Positions 8,735-17,325 of a DNA stretch of 39,552 bases are shown piece after piece. The notes beneath the pieces were generated by a model that saw nothing but the letters and a program-made list of their open reading frames with translations, was not told the origin of the DNA and ran no database searches. The first letter of the stretch is position 1. Every line of letters begins with the position of its first letter. This DNA is from an uncultured Oscillospiraceae bacterium (GTDB lineage Bacteria > Bacillota > Clostridia > Oscillospirales > Acutalibacteraceae), in NCBI GenBank assembly GCA_905193585.1, contig CAJJPG010000003.1, forward strand, positions 1 through 39,552. The letters are read 5' to 3'. A program made the translations under genes and the position numbers.

Positions 8735-9817
8735 ATGGATGAATATAATCCGCAGTTTGAGGAGCAGAAAACGGACGCGGCAAATACCAATCCCCCGACT
8801 TTTGAGCAGCCGGGGGTGAGCGCAATACCGCACAGCTATGTAACGTTTATTCCCTACGGATTTACCCCTAAAACCTATGAGGAAAAAAATGGAATAAGGA
8901 AAAGGGCACTGGCAATCGGTCTTTCGCTTATAATTACGCTTGCGGTAAGCTCTGCATGGAGTATTGTTTACCTTTTTATAATGGGTAAGCTGGGCTTTAC
9001 TTCCGAAACAGCGATGGAAATAATAAAAAACCCCGCGGTAATGCAGGTTTTGCAGGTGTGCTTATCAATTTTAATGTTCACCGTTCCGTTTATTATAATG
9101 TTCCGCGCAAACGGAATGAGAATAAGCAATTTGGTATCGCTTAAAAAGCCGCAGCGAGGAAACAGGGTTGCAATGTACTTTATAGGCGTTGCGTTTTGCG
9201 CATTTGCGAATATTGCAACCTCCATGGCAAGTCAGTTTTTCCAATTTTTCGGGATTGAGTATAATGTGGATTTCGGGGAATCTCCGAAAGGCTTTTTCGG
9301 GTTTTTGCTTTGCCTTTTTGCCACCGTTGTTACACCGGCGCTGGTGGAAGAATTCGCTTTTCGCGGGCTTGTTTTAGGGTCGCTCCGTAAATACGGCGAC
9401 GGCTTTGCGGTGCTTGTATCGTCAATTCTTTTCGGGCTTACGCACGGTAACTTTGAGCAGATTCCTTTTGCGTTTTTGGTGGGGCTGGCTTTAGGCTTTA
9501 TTGCGGTAAAAACAAATTCGCTGCTTTTGGCTATGGCGGTGCATGCTACAAATAATTTTGTGTCTGTAATTTTTGATTTTATGCCGAGCGGTATTTCGCA
9601 GGCGGCTCAGAATATTATGTATCTTATTTTCCAGCTCTTTTGTCTTTTGTTGGGTATACTGGCGCTTGCTTTAAGTGAAGATTCGGGTGAAATGTTTAAA
9701 TTTCAGAAGACCGAAGTTGAAAGCGTACCTAAACAGCGCTTTAAATGGTTTTTTACAACCCCGGTTATTATAATTTTCATTATTATCTGCATTGTTGAAG
9801 CCTTTGTATATTTTTAA
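8735..9817 (+). CDS. CPBP-family intramembrane metalloprotease
   Basis: A 360-residue polytopic membrane protein of the CPBP/Abi (CAAX protease and bacteriocin-processing) family. The motifs expected for catalysis are present: EExxxR at E205-E206 and R210 (VEEFAFRG), HxN at H237-N239 (LTHGN), and a final H270 in AVHATNN. The first ~50 residues are hydrophilic and rich in Pro and Gln, followed by several hydrophobic segments and a final C-terminal helix. The substrate is unknown; relatives process prenylated proteins or bacteriocin precursors, and no such peptide gene is visible nearby. It is followed 15 bases later by another membrane-protein gene, suggesting one operon. Confidence 0.85.
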   Translation: MDEYNPQFEEQKTDAANTNPPTFEQPGVSAIPHSYVTFIPYGFTPKTYEEKNGIRKRALAIGLSLIITLAVSSAWSIVYLFIMGKLGFTSETAMEIIKNPAVMQVLQVCLSILMFTVPFIIMFRANGMRISNLVSLKKPQRGNRVAMYFIGVAFCAFANIATSMASQFFQFFGIEYNVDFGESPKGFFGFLLCLFATVVTPALVEEFAFRGLVLGSLRKYGDGFAVLVSSILFGLTHGNFEQIPFAFLVGLALGFIAVKTNSLLLAMAVHATNNFVSVIFDFMPSGISQAAQNIMYLIFQLFCLLLGILALALSEDSGEMFKFQKTEVESVPKQRFKWFFTTPVIIIFIIICIVEAFVYF

Positions 9818-9832
9818 AAGGAGTTTGTAAAT

Positions 9833-10489
9833 ATGTTTGATTATTTAGTGGAATTGGGTCTACCGGAGGAACTCGTATCATTCTTTTTTACATTTTTTAT
9901 AGGCGCGATTGCGGTTTCCGCGGTTATCGGAATAGCAATTTATCTGTTAGAAAGCATAAGCGTTTATAAAATGGCGAAAAGCGCCGAAATTAAAAACCCG
10001 TGGCTTGCCTTTGTTCCCGTGGCAAACGACTGGGTATTCGGTACGCTTGCCGAAAAATATAAAAAGAAAAACGGCACAAAATCCGCCCGTTTCGGCATAA
10101 TTTTGCCTGTTTTAGAGGGAATAGTGCTTATAGAATCAATAGCTCTTACAATATTTACGGTAATTTCCGTAAAGGAAATTACGGGCTACGCACTTGACGC
10201 GGTAAATACCTCGGCTGAAATGGCACCCGAGCAGTTTATGTCGCTTATTCCGGTAATAATTCTTTACTTCGCGCTTATAGCGGTGGCAATTTCTTATGCG
10301 GTGGTTTTCTTCATAGCTTTGTGGCGCGTTTATTCCTCATTTGATAAATCAAACGCTACGCTCTATATCGTGCTGTCGGTTATCTTCACAATTTCGGTGC
10401 CGATAATACTCTTTATTATAAGAAACCGCAAGCCCGAGTTTGACCCGCATAACAATATGCCGTATTTTTCGGGAACGTTTCAGGGTTAA
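9833..10489 (+). CDS. Conserved multi-spanning membrane protein, function unknown
   Basis: 218 residues with about four to five hydrophobic segments. The first helix region is near residues 15-40, then a polar stretch with KNPWLAFVPVANDWVFG, then hydrophobic segments near 85-108, 140-170 and 178-195. The W-x-AF-x-PVAN motif is common in small uncharacterised Gram-positive membrane proteins, but I cannot name the family with confidence. An AAGGAG site lies 10 bases before the ATG. It lies between the CPBP protease and tadA (only 3 bases before tadA), so it is probably co-transcribed with both. Confidence 0.7.
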   Translation: MFDYLVELGLPEELVSFFFTFFIGAIAVSAVIGIAIYLLESISVYKMAKSAEIKNPWLAFVPVANDWVFGTLAEKYKKKNGTKSARFGIILPVLEGIVLIESIALTIFTVISVKEITGYALDAVNTSAEMAPEQFMSLIPVIILYFALIAVAISYAVVFFIALWRVYSSFDKSNATLYIVLSVIFTISVPIILFIIRNRKPEFDPHNNMPYFSGTFQG

Positions 10490-10492
10490 AAA

Positions 10493-10933
10493 ATGAACAG
10501 TGAGTTTATGAAAGCCGCTCTTGCCGAGGCGCGCTCCGCCGCACGCGGCGGAGAGGTTCCGGTGGGGGCGGTTATTGTTAAAAACGGGGAGATAATAGCA
10601 AGAGGGAGAAACAGGCGCGAGGAAAAGCAAAACGCGCTTTCCCATGCCGAAACCGAGGCTATAAACGCCGCCTGCAAATATTTAGGTTCTTGGCGGCTTG
10701 ACGGCTGCGAAATGTACGTCACCCTAGAGCCGTGCTCAATGTGCACGGGCGCTATTATAAACGCGCGAATTTCCACCCTTGTTTTCGGGGCGTATGACCT
10801 TAAAGCCGGCTGTATTGACAGCGCGGTCAGACTTTGCGACATACCGCTTGATAACAAGCCCGAAATTTACGGCGGAATATATGAGGAAGAATGTTTATCA
10901 CTCCTGCGGGAATTTTTCGGTAATTTAAGATGA
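10493..10933 (+). CDS. tadA: tRNA-specific adenosine deaminase TadA
   Basis: A zinc deaminase that converts A34 to inosine in the wobble position of tRNA-Arg(ACG). The catalytic motif HAE is at 51-53 and the zinc-binding PCxxC motif at P80-C84 (LEPCSMC). 146 residues is typical. Its stop overlaps the ATG of the next gene (ATGA at 10930-10933). That downstream QueG-like protein belongs to a family that also acts on tRNA position 34, so the pair may form a small wobble-modification unit. Confidence 0.93.
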   Translation: MNSEFMKAALAEARSAARGGEVPVGAVIVKNGEIIARGRNRREEKQNALSHAETEAINAACKYLGSWRLDGCEMYVTLEPCSMCTGAIINARISTLVFGAYDLKAGCIDSAVRLCDIPLDNKPEIYGGIYEEECLSLLREFFGNLR

Positions 10934-11721
10934 AACGAAAAATACTTGAAATAATAAATAAAAACGGAATACGCGACGCGGGCTTTTGCGCTTTTGACCT
11001 TGTAAAGGAGCGCCTTTTGCCCTGCCGCGCCATGCGGCGGCTGCCCGAAAACGCAAAAACGGTAATTCTGCTTTTGTTCCCCTACAAGGTGAGAGACGCC
11101 CACCCCGAAAACATTTGCCGATATGCCTCGGTGCCCGATTACCACGGTATAACGCAAAAATATCTTTCAAACATAACGGACGATTTGAAAAAGGAATTTC
11201 CCGATTATAAATTTGAAAGCTTTGCCGATAATTCGCCCATACCCGAGGTTTCCGCCGCGGCTGCCGCGGGGCTTGGGGTATACGGTGAAAACGGGCTTTT
11301 AATAAACAAAACCTACGGCAGCTGGTGTTTTATTTGCGAAATTGTAACCGACCTTGAAATTCCTGCCGAAAATCACTTTAAAAAATGCCCTGTGTGCGGC
11401 AATTGCAAAAAGGCTTGTCCAAGGGGGGATGGCAAATGTCTATCGGCTGTCACACAGCAAAAAAAAGAGCTTAATTTTGCCGAAAAAGCAGCCCTCAAAA
11501 AGTATAATACCGTTTGGGGCTGCGATATTTGCGCTGAGGTGTGCCCGCTTAATAAAAATGCGGCGAATACCTATATTCCCGAGTTTATTTCGGGCTACCG
11601 CGACCGCTACGAATACGGCGAGGATATTTCGGGCAGAGCCTATGAGTGGCGCGGGGAAAAGGTGATAAAAAGAAATTACGAAATTATTTACGGAGAAATG
11701 ACCGAAGATCATCGGGACTGA
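10930..11721 (+). CDS. Short QueG-like epoxyqueuosine reductase family iron-sulfur protein
   Basis: 263 residues, against ~350-380 for full QueG, which reduces epoxyqueuosine to queuosine in tRNA using cobalamin and two [4Fe-4S] clusters. The conserved acid motif ADNSPIPE (D100) and AGLGVYGENGLL match the QueG core. Two cluster motifs are visible: C153-C156-C159-C163-P with C170, and C198-C201-C205-P (WGCDICAEVCP). The C-terminal HEAT-like tRNA-binding part is missing, a form often seen in Clostridia, so activity on tRNA is uncertain. No queA, tgt or queuosine transport gene is visible here. Its 3' end overlaps the convergent spoVB gene by 38 bases. Confidence 0.75.
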   Translation: MKRKILEIINKNGIRDAGFCAFDLVKERLLPCRAMRRLPENAKTVILLLFPYKVRDAHPENICRYASVPDYHGITQKYLSNITDDLKKEFPDYKFESFADNSPIPEVSAAAAAGLGVYGENGLLINKTYGSWCFICEIVTDLEIPAENHFKKCPVCGNCKKACPRGDGKCLSAVTQQKKELNFAEKAALKKYNTVWGCDICAEVCPLNKNAANTYIPEFISGYRDRYEYGEDISGRAYEWRGEKVIKRNYEIIYGEMTEDHRD

Positions 11722-13210
11722 CTACCTTAAACATCAGCATCGCCCCGAAGTACAGCGGCAGCGAAATTATACACAAAAGTATTATGTAAACCAAATTGCC
11801 CATGCTGCCCCAAAGCCCCAATAATCTGTCGCAAACAATCGCAATTACCGCGGCGGAGGTAAGCGGCAGTAAAATTTCATTTATAAAGCGAATTTTAACC
11901 CTTGTTACGTGCAGCAGTCTGCCGACGTTTAAAAAGCAGGTTAAAACGTTTGAAAAATACATTATCCAAATAAATCCCCTGAGTCCGAAAATCGGCAATA
12001 ATATAAGGATAAGAATAATTCTAAGCACCGAATCGGAAACGGCGGTGCGGAATGTGAAGGCTTGCTGGTCGAGACCCTTTAAAATGCCGTCGGAAATGCT
12101 GTCTAAATACATCAGCGGCACTATTGGCGAGAGAGCGCGCAAAAGCTCGCCTACCTCGGGGCTTTTATATATAAGCAGACCTATTTTTCTGCCCCCCACA
12201 AAGAATATCGCGCCGAAAATAAAGGCTATAACGCTTGTTAATTTTAAAATATTTCGGGTTGCCGAGCGCACAAGCCCGTGGCGGTTGCGCGCCTCCGCCT
12301 CGGATATTTCGGGAATTAAGAGCGTGGAAACGGCGTTTAACAGGGTGGAGGGGAAGAAAAGTATAGGCAGCGCCATGCCCTTTATCATACCGAATTGAGA
12401 AAGGGCGTTTTCGCCCCCGAACGGGTATTTTGCAAGGTTTTTCGGCACTAAAATATTCTCGCCCGTGCGAAGCGCGGTGTTTAAATATCTGCCCGAGGTT
12501 ATGGGAACGGAAATATGCAGTATGCGCCTTACTATGCCGAACGGCGGGCGCGCTCTGCCGGTGAGGTTATCGAGCCTTTTCGTATCCTGCAGCCATATAA
12601 GCCAGAGCATTAAAAACGAGAATATTTCGGCGGCGCTGTCACCCAAAATCACGGCGGCGGCGCACGCACCGAGGCCCTTAGTACAGAATTTACCCACAAG
12701 AACTACTATAAGCATTATTCTTACCGCCTGCTCAAGCAGCTGCGAAACGGCGTTCGGCGTTATTTTGCGGCGGGCAATAAAATACCCGCGCAGGCAGGAG
12801 GAAAGCCCCATAAAGGGGAGCGAAAGCGGCAGTATTTTAAGCGCGGGCACGGCGCGAATATCATTCAAAAACCGAACGGCTATAAATTCCGCCCCGAAAA
12901 ACACCGTTACAACCGTTACCGCCGCAATAAGCAGGGTAATTTCAATAGCGCGGCGCAGTATTTTAAGCGTGCCCCGCTTTGTGCCGAGGGCTAATTCTTC
13001 GGCGACAAGCCTTGTAACGGCGGTGCTTATACCGCTTGTGGCAAAGGTGGCGGCGAGCATATATACGCTGAATATAAGCTGATAAAGCCCTATTCCCTCA
13101 GAACCGATAAGCTGCGCTAACCAAACCTTGAAAATTATTCCCACAAAGCGCAATATCAGCGAGGAAACGGTTAAAATAAGGGCATTTTTAATAAAAATTG
13201 TTTTTTTCAA
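11684..13210 (-). CDS. spoVB: SpoVB/MurJ-like lipid flippase (MOP superfamily)
   Basis: About 508 residues with many hydrophobic segments, in the polysaccharide-transporter (MATE/MOP) superfamily. The N-terminus (KNALILTVSSLILRFVGI, then VWLAQLIGSEGIGLYQL) closely resembles Bacillus SpoVB, which is needed for spore cortex and probably flips lipid-linked peptidoglycan precursors. An upstream ATG at 13279 is also in frame, but the homology begins at the TTG at 13210-13208 (LKKTIFIKN), which has a GGAGTGG 7 bases before it, so TTG is chosen. It is divergent from rarA. Another flippase of the same superfamily, not tied to sporulation, remains possible. Confidence 0.8.
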   Translation of the reverse strand: MKKTIFIKNALILTVSSLILRFVGIIFKVWLAQLIGSEGIGLYQLIFSVYMLAATFATSGISTAVTRLVAEELALGTKRGTLKILRRAIEITLLIAAVTVVTVFFGAEFIAVRFLNDIRAVPALKILPLSLPFMGLSSCLRGYFIARRKITPNAVSQLLEQAVRIMLIVVLVGKFCTKGLGACAAAVILGDSAAEIFSFLMLWLIWLQDTKRLDNLTGRARPPFGIVRRILHISVPITSGRYLNTALRTGENILVPKNLAKYPFGGENALSQFGMIKGMALPILFFPSTLLNAVSTLLIPEISEAEARNRHGLVRSATRNILKLTSVIAFIFGAIFFVGGRKIGLLIYKSPEVGELLRALSPIVPLMYLDSISDGILKGLDQQAFTFRTAVSDSVLRIILILILLPIFGLRGFIWIMYFSNVLTCFLNVGRLLHVTRVKIRFINEILLPLTSAAVIAIVCDRLLGLWGSMGNLVYIILLCIISLPLYFGAMLMFKVVSPDDLRSFLRK

Positions 13211-13293
13211 TGCTTTTCCACTCCAAATTCCCGTATAATTTATAATATGAAGCGAAAAAGCGGAAAATGTTAATATCAAGGCAGGTTAAAAAA

Positions 13294-14556
13294 ATGAACT
13301 CACCGTTAGCGGACAGATTAAGACCGAAAACAATTGAAGAAGTTGCGGGGCAAAAGCAGCTTTTAGCGCCGGGAAAGGTGCTGCGGCGCATAATTGACTC
13401 AAAAAATATACCCAACCTTATATTTTACGGACCCTCGGGCGTGGGTAAAACCACGGTTGCAAACATAATTGCCGCCACAAGCGGTAAAAAGCTGTGCTAC
13501 CTTAACGCGACCATCGCATCAACCGCCGATATTAAAGAAATTATCGGCTCAATAGGCACGATAGATACCCAAAACGGCATACTGCTTTATCTTGACGAAA
13601 TACAGTATTTCAATAAAAAACAGCAGCAAATTTTGCTTTCTTACATTGAAAACGGGGATATTACTCTTATAGCCTCCACCACCGAAAATCCCTATTTTTA
13701 TGTATACAACGCGATTTTAAGCCGCTCTACGGTGTTTGAGTTCAAGCAGCTGACGCCTGATGATATTTCAGCCGTTTTAGACCGCGCAATCGGCATTTTA
13801 AGCGAAGAAAAGGGCAAAGAAATTAAAATTTCGGCAGACGATAAGAAAAAAATATCCCGCGCGGCGGCGGGGGATGTGCGCCGTTCGCTTAATATGCTGG
13901 AGCTATGCGTGCTGACAAGCGAAAACGAAACAGAAATTGACATTACCGACGATACGGTAGAGGAAATTGCGGCGGCAAACGCCGTTCGCTACGACCGCGA
14001 GGGCGACGAACACTACGATATAATATCGGCTTACCAAAAATCAATGCGCGGGTCTGACCCCGATGCCGCCGTGTACTATTTAGGCAGACTGCTTGCGGCG
14101 GGAGATTTGCCGAGCGCCTGCAGGCGGCTTATGGTATGCGCCTGTGAGGATGTGGGGCTTGCCTACCCGCAAATAATACCCATAGTGAAAGCGGCGGTGG
14201 ATATTGCGCAGTCGGTGGGTCTGCCCGAGGCGCGCCTGCCCCTTGCCGACGCGGTGATTTTGGTAGCCACAAGCCCGAAATCAAACTCGGGGCATAACGC
14301 GATAGTCGCGGCAATGGAGGATATTGAAAAGGGAATAGGCGGACCTATTCCGCGCCAACTGCAAAACAAGCATTTTGACGGCGAGGAAGCCGAAACAAAG
14401 GGGCAGAACTATAAATATCCGCACGATTTTAAAAATCATTATGTAAACCAACAGTATTTACCCGACGCGCTTAAAAACAAGCGGTATTATGAGTACGGAG
14501 ACAATAAAACCGAGCAAAAATACAAGGAATATTGGGACGCGGTAAAAGGTAAATAA
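13294..14556 (+). CDS. rarA: Replication-associated recombination protein RarA/MgsA (AAA+ ATPase)
   Basis: A clamp-loader-like AAA+ ATPase that acts at stalled replication forks and binds SSB. Walker A GPSGVGKT is at 46-53 and Walker B LYLDE at about 98-102, followed by a sensor-1-like STTENPYF and the C-terminal tetramerisation domain with VGLPEARLPLADAVI. 420 residues is standard. An upstream ATG at 13267 is in frame, but the conserved start MNSPLADRLRP and the AAGGCAGG 8 bases before 13294 fix the start. The SpoVB gene is divergent, with 83 bases between the two starts. Confidence 0.93.
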   Translation: MNSPLADRLRPKTIEEVAGQKQLLAPGKVLRRIIDSKNIPNLIFYGPSGVGKTTVANIIAATSGKKLCYLNATIASTADIKEIIGSIGTIDTQNGILLYLDEIQYFNKKQQQILLSYIENGDITLIASTTENPYFYVYNAILSRSTVFEFKQLTPDDISAVLDRAIGILSEEKGKEIKISADDKKKISRAAAGDVRRSLNMLELCVLTSENETEIDITDDTVEEIAAANAVRYDREGDEHYDIISAYQKSMRGSDPDAAVYYLGRLLAAGDLPSACRRLMVCACEDVGLAYPQIIPIVKAAVDIAQSVGLPEARLPLADAVILVATSPKSNSGHNAIVAAMEDIEKGIGGPIPRQLQNKHFDGEEAETKGQNYKYPHDFKNHYVNQQYLPDALKNKRYYEYGDNKTEQKYKEYWDAVKGK

Positions 14557-14587
14557 AAATGTTATGTAAACCAAGGGAGGGAATGGT

Positions 14588-15022
14588 ATGAAAGAAAACG
14601 GAATACCGAAAAAAACCCGCTTTTTGTGGCAGGTGCGCATATGTTTAATAGGCTTTATTCCGGTTGCGGTGCTGCTATTTCTCTGCTCGGTAACGCTTTG
14701 GTGCCTTTTGCCGGCAGTAATTTTGGCGGCGGCGCTGCTTATATTTGTGCTGTGGTATATTCCCGCCTATTTTGCAAGCTATGAAATACTGTTCCCTAAG
14801 GGCGCAATTATTATAAACCGCGGTATCTTTATAAGGACTACCCATATAATGCCCTTTTCAAGGCTTATTTACGTTCAAAGCTATTCCACGCCCCTTGCCC
14901 ACAGTATGGGGCTTGCGGCGCTAAGCCTTAAAGCGGCGCGCAGCAGCGTTATTATACCTGAGCTGCCCGTATCTGACGTTGAGCTGTTTATAAAGTCGCT
15001 CACAAAGGAGGAAAACGCTTGA
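14588..15022 (+). CDS. Small PH-domain membrane protein (YdbS-like, bPH2)
   Basis: 144 residues: two hydrophobic segments (about 18-35 and 40-60), then a bacterial PH-like domain with YEILFPKGAIIINRGIF and the family's PFSRLIYVQSYSTPLA. A GGGAGGGA site precedes the ATG. It overlaps the next gene by 4 bases. The pair of a short and a long bPH2 protein matches ydbS-ydbT of Bacillus, which there are linked to resistance to foreign membrane-active compounds. A role in envelope stress is inferred from this. Confidence 0.8.
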   Translation: MKENGIPKKTRFLWQVRICLIGFIPVAVLLFLCSVTLWCLLPAVILAAALLIFVLWYIPAYFASYEILFPKGAIIINRGIFIRTTHIMPFSRLIYVQSYSTPLAHSMGLAALSLKAARSSVIIPELPVSDVELFIKSLTKEENA

Positions 15023-16449
15023 AAAAGGAGTTTCGCGCCCACCCGCTTATGCTTGTAAGCCTTATTAAGCCCTTTCTTTTTGTACTGGTTCTGCCTGTTT
15101 TAAAGGGTGTAATACAGTATATTATAAAGCGCCGCGTTACGGGCGTTTTAACCCTTGAGCTTATAGGCTTTATGGCAATTACCCTTATAGGCGCTCTGCG
15201 CTGCCGCTCTTTCCACCTTATTTGCGGCAAAAACGGTGTGACAATTAAAATGGGGGTGCTTTTTAAAAGCAGCGCCTTTATAAGCGTTAATAAGCTATCG
15301 TCCGTTCAAACGGTGCAAAACCCTATCGACGCAGTCTTCCGCGCGGTATCCTACCGAATAAATACCGAGGCGGGACCCAAGGGCAAGGCGGATTTTGATT
15401 TTAAGCTGAGCACAAAGGACAGCGCCGAGGTCTCCCGCCTTTTATACGGCGAGGATAATTACACCGCCGTTAAGTTTTCGGTCTTTAAGGTGGCGGTTAT
15501 GGCGGCTACCACATCCTCGGCGGTTATGGGTATGCTTATTGCCGTGCCTATAATAAATAAAACAGGTAAGCTTTTGGGTATTGCGCTAAATAATATTCTG
15601 CTTGACGAGATAAACAACGTTTCAAGCGGCTTTAAATCCTACTTTCCGCCTATTGTAAACGCAATAACCCTTGTTTTTCTTTTAAGTTATGCGGTAGCCT
15701 TTGTTTATTCGCTTTTTAAGTATATAAATTTTAAGCTCTTTCTTGAAAAGGAAAAGTTAGAGGTGCGATCGGGCTTTTTCGTGCGCAGTCGTTCCGCCTT
15801 TAAAAAGTCCTCGGTAAACGATGTTATTATAGACCAAACCCCGCTTATGCGGCTTTTCAAGCGCTACGCTATGAAGGTGAGCGTGGGCGGCTACGGCGGC
15901 TCAAAAAGCGAGACGGCGGTTATAGTGCCCTCGGGCAGACGGGGTGAGATAAAGCGCCAGTTTCAGGCGTATTTTCCGTTTTTAGCGCCAGACGGCAAGC
16001 TGATGCACGCGCGGCGGGATATTGTAACCAAAAACCGATTTTTATATCTGCCGGGGCTGTATTTTATAATTACGGTAGCAGCCTCGGTATCGCTGACCCT
16101 TATTTTCCCGAAATTCGGCAGGCTTACCCTCTTTTTAACCATGGTAGCCTGCGCAATTATAATGTATTACGCATATTTGAGCATTTACGAGTTTCGCTTG
16201 GGTAAGCTGAAAATAGGCAGAAACATCTACGCGCAGACCGTAAAGGGCTTTAACGCCTGCGAGCTGCACTGTCCGCGCGAAAATGTGGGGCAGATTAAGA
16301 TTATACGCACAATTCCCGATATTCGGCTTAACACCTGCAAGGTAGTAATAAGCGTGCGGTCGGAAAGCGCCGATACCGTAAAGGTGCGTATGCTCGATTA
16401 CGGCGAGGTTAAAAAAAGTATTTCGGAAAGCTACGGTATTGAGGTATAA
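15019..16449 (+). CDS. Large PH-domain membrane protein (YdbT-like, bPH2 repeats)
   Basis: 476 residues holding several bPH2 (DUF304) units alternating with pairs of membrane helices. Repeated motifs of the form K-x-G-V-L-F/R-S-G-F-F followed by V-x-(D/S)-x-Q-T/N-P are visible near residues 75-105 (MGVLFKSSAFISVNKLSSVQ) and near 245-285 (VRSGFFVRSRSAFKKSSV). It follows the YdbS-like gene with a 4-base overlap, so the two products probably form one complex in the cytoplasmic membrane. Function is unproven; Bacillus YdbT is the closest recognisable relative. Confidence 0.8.
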   Translation: MKKEFRAHPLMLVSLIKPFLFVLVLPVLKGVIQYIIKRRVTGVLTLELIGFMAITLIGALRCRSFHLICGKNGVTIKMGVLFKSSAFISVNKLSSVQTVQNPIDAVFRAVSYRINTEAGPKGKADFDFKLSTKDSAEVSRLLYGEDNYTAVKFSVFKVAVMAATTSSAVMGMLIAVPIINKTGKLLGIALNNILLDEINNVSSGFKSYFPPIVNAITLVFLLSYAVAFVYSLFKYINFKLFLEKEKLEVRSGFFVRSRSAFKKSSVNDVIIDQTPLMRLFKRYAMKVSVGGYGGSKSETAVIVPSGRRGEIKRQFQAYFPFLAPDGKLMHARRDIVTKNRFLYLPGLYFIITVAASVSLTLIFPKFGRLTLFLTMVACAIIMYYAYLSIYEFRLGKLKIGRNIYAQTVKGFNACELHCPRENVGQIKIIRTIPDIRLNTCKVVISVRSESADTVKVRMLDYGEVKKSISESYGIEV

Positions 16450-16486
16450 ATAATAATCCATAGGGCAACCTATAATATAAAAGGAA

Positions 16487-16502
16487 TGTTTCACGTGAAA
16501 CA
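16487..16502. promoter_or_regulatory. parS centromere site 1
   Basis: A perfect 16-bp palindrome TGTTTCACGTGAAACA, identical to the Bacillus parS consensus bound by ParB/Spo0J. It lies in the leader of the spoVAE gene, 19 bases before its ATG. Because the site contains ATG TTT CAC GTG AAA CAT in frame, it creates a false upstream start (MFHVKH) for spoVAE. Confidence 0.95.
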
Positions 16503-16521
16503 TTATACAGGGGGTTGCCTT

Positions 16522-16890
16522 ATGGATATTTTTTTACATTGCTTATATGCGTTTCTTGTGGGCGGGTTTATCTGCCTTATAGGTCAGGTTTTAATTGATT
16601 ACACTAAGCTTACGCCTGCGCGAATACTTGTTTCTTACGTTGTGGCGGGGGTAATTCTTACCGCAATCGGCGTTTATGAGCCTATTGTTAAGTTTGCGGG
16701 CGCGGGTGCCACCGTTCCGCTTACGGGCTTCGGTTACAGCCTTGCCTGCGGCGTTAAAGAGGCGGTAAAGGAATACGGCTTTATGGGCATACTGATGGGC
16801 GGATTAACCGCAACCTCGGCAGGCATTGCGACCGCCGTTGTATCGGGCTTTTTAATGGCGGCGCTGTTTAAACCGGGAGACAAGACTTAA
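16522..16890 (+). CDS. spoVAE: Stage V sporulation protein AE (SpoVAE/SpoVAEb)
   Basis: A 122-residue membrane protein that in spore formers belongs to the SpoVA channel for dipicolinic acid uptake into the forespore. The match is strong across the whole length: LVGGFICLIGQVLIDYTKL, EPIVKFAGAGATVPLTGFG and the ending TSAGIATAVV...LFKP. The AGGGGG at 16509-16514 sits 7 bases before the ATG at 16522; the in-frame ATG at 16486 belongs to the parS site and has no usable spacing. The usual partners spoVAC and spoVAD are not next to it. The stop codon lies inside the first unit of a heptad repeat array. Confidence 0.88.
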   Translation: MDIFLHCLYAFLVGGFICLIGQVLIDYTKLTPARILVSYVVAGVILTAIGVYEPIVKFAGAGATVPLTGFGYSLACGVKEAVKEYGFMGILMGGLTATSAGIATAVVSGFLMAALFKPGDKT

Positions 16891-16921
16891 TGCAGAATTA
16901 AGAATTCGGAATGCGTAATGA
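16887..16921 (+). repeat. Heptad array A1 (five 7-base units)
   Basis: Five contiguous heptamers of pattern NNAATNN: TTAATGC, AGAATTA, AGAATTC, GGAATGC, GTAATGA. The first overlaps the spoVAE stop codon. It is the left member of an inverted pair with array A2 (17326-17360); together they enclose a hairpin and a 73-aa gene. Confidence 0.7.
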
Positions 16922-16924
16922 AAT

Positions 16925-16970
16925 AAAGGCTCCCTTCTTTTTGACTAACGTCAAAAAGAAGGGAGCCTTT
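16925..16970. terminator. Bidirectional hairpin terminator, 21-bp perfect stem
   Basis: Bases 16925-16945 pair perfectly with 16950-16970 around a 4-base loop. The stem includes CTCCC and a run of five T/A. On the minus strand it is followed by TTATTTCA, and the stem end itself adds three T, so it would end the minus-strand 73-aa gene (stop at 16986). On the plus strand it ends in TTT and would also stop spoVAE transcription. Confidence 0.85.
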
Positions 16971-16985
16971 GGTTTGCATAAAAAC

Positions 16986-17207
16986 TTACTTTTTATAGTT
17001 AAGCAATAGCTTTGCGGCGGCAAGATAATCATATGTATATTGCTCGGCAAAATTTAAAAGCCTGTCCTTACAGTCTTCTACCGTTTGTTCCGAACACTTT
17101 TCAATCAATACTTCTTCTTTATACGAAAAAAGTATTAAAAACTGCGTGTTCATTTCAAGTCCTCTTATTGCAGTTTGTAACTCATCTAAAATTTCTTCGT
17201 ACTCCAT
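16986..17207 (-). CDS. Small uncharacterised protein (73 aa)
   Basis: A real gene is supported by a near-perfect ribosome site AGGAGGTGA ending about 6 bases before the ATG, a TATAAT-like -10 further upstream (minus strand of 17228-17233), and a strong terminator just after the stop. The product is acidic and probably helical, with 2 Cys (in EKCSEQTVEDCKD) and no membrane segment. I recognise no family. It points against spoVAE and parA and is enclosed between the inverted heptad arrays A1 and A2, so it may be cargo of a small mobile or repeat-bounded cassette. Confidence 0.65.
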   Translation of the reverse strand: MEYEEILDELQTAIRGLEMNTQFLILFSYKEEVLIEKCSEQTVEDCKDRLLNFAEQYTYDYLAAAKLLLNYKK

Positions 17208-17325
17208 TTATAATCACCTCCTAAAGGATTATACAATATAAAACTTTGCAGAAACTATGAGGGCCTCCCTTGGAGCATTATACATCATAAAATAGCGCAA
17301 TATACCAACGATTGTTGGTTTTATA

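Noticed and set aside
11796..13082. Plus-strand reading frames of 200 and 205 codons opposite spoVB
   Set aside because: They mirror the minus-strand spoVB gene, are Ser/Ile-rich in shadow style and lack start signals.
16486..16521. Upstream start of spoVAE reading MFHVKH
   Set aside because: It is the parS palindrome; AAGGA abuts the ATG with no spacing, while AGGGGG is well placed for the ATG at 16522.
17305..17322. CCAAC-GATT-GTTGG followed by TTTT as a terminator
   Set aside because: The stem has only five pairs and there is no plus-strand gene to end there.
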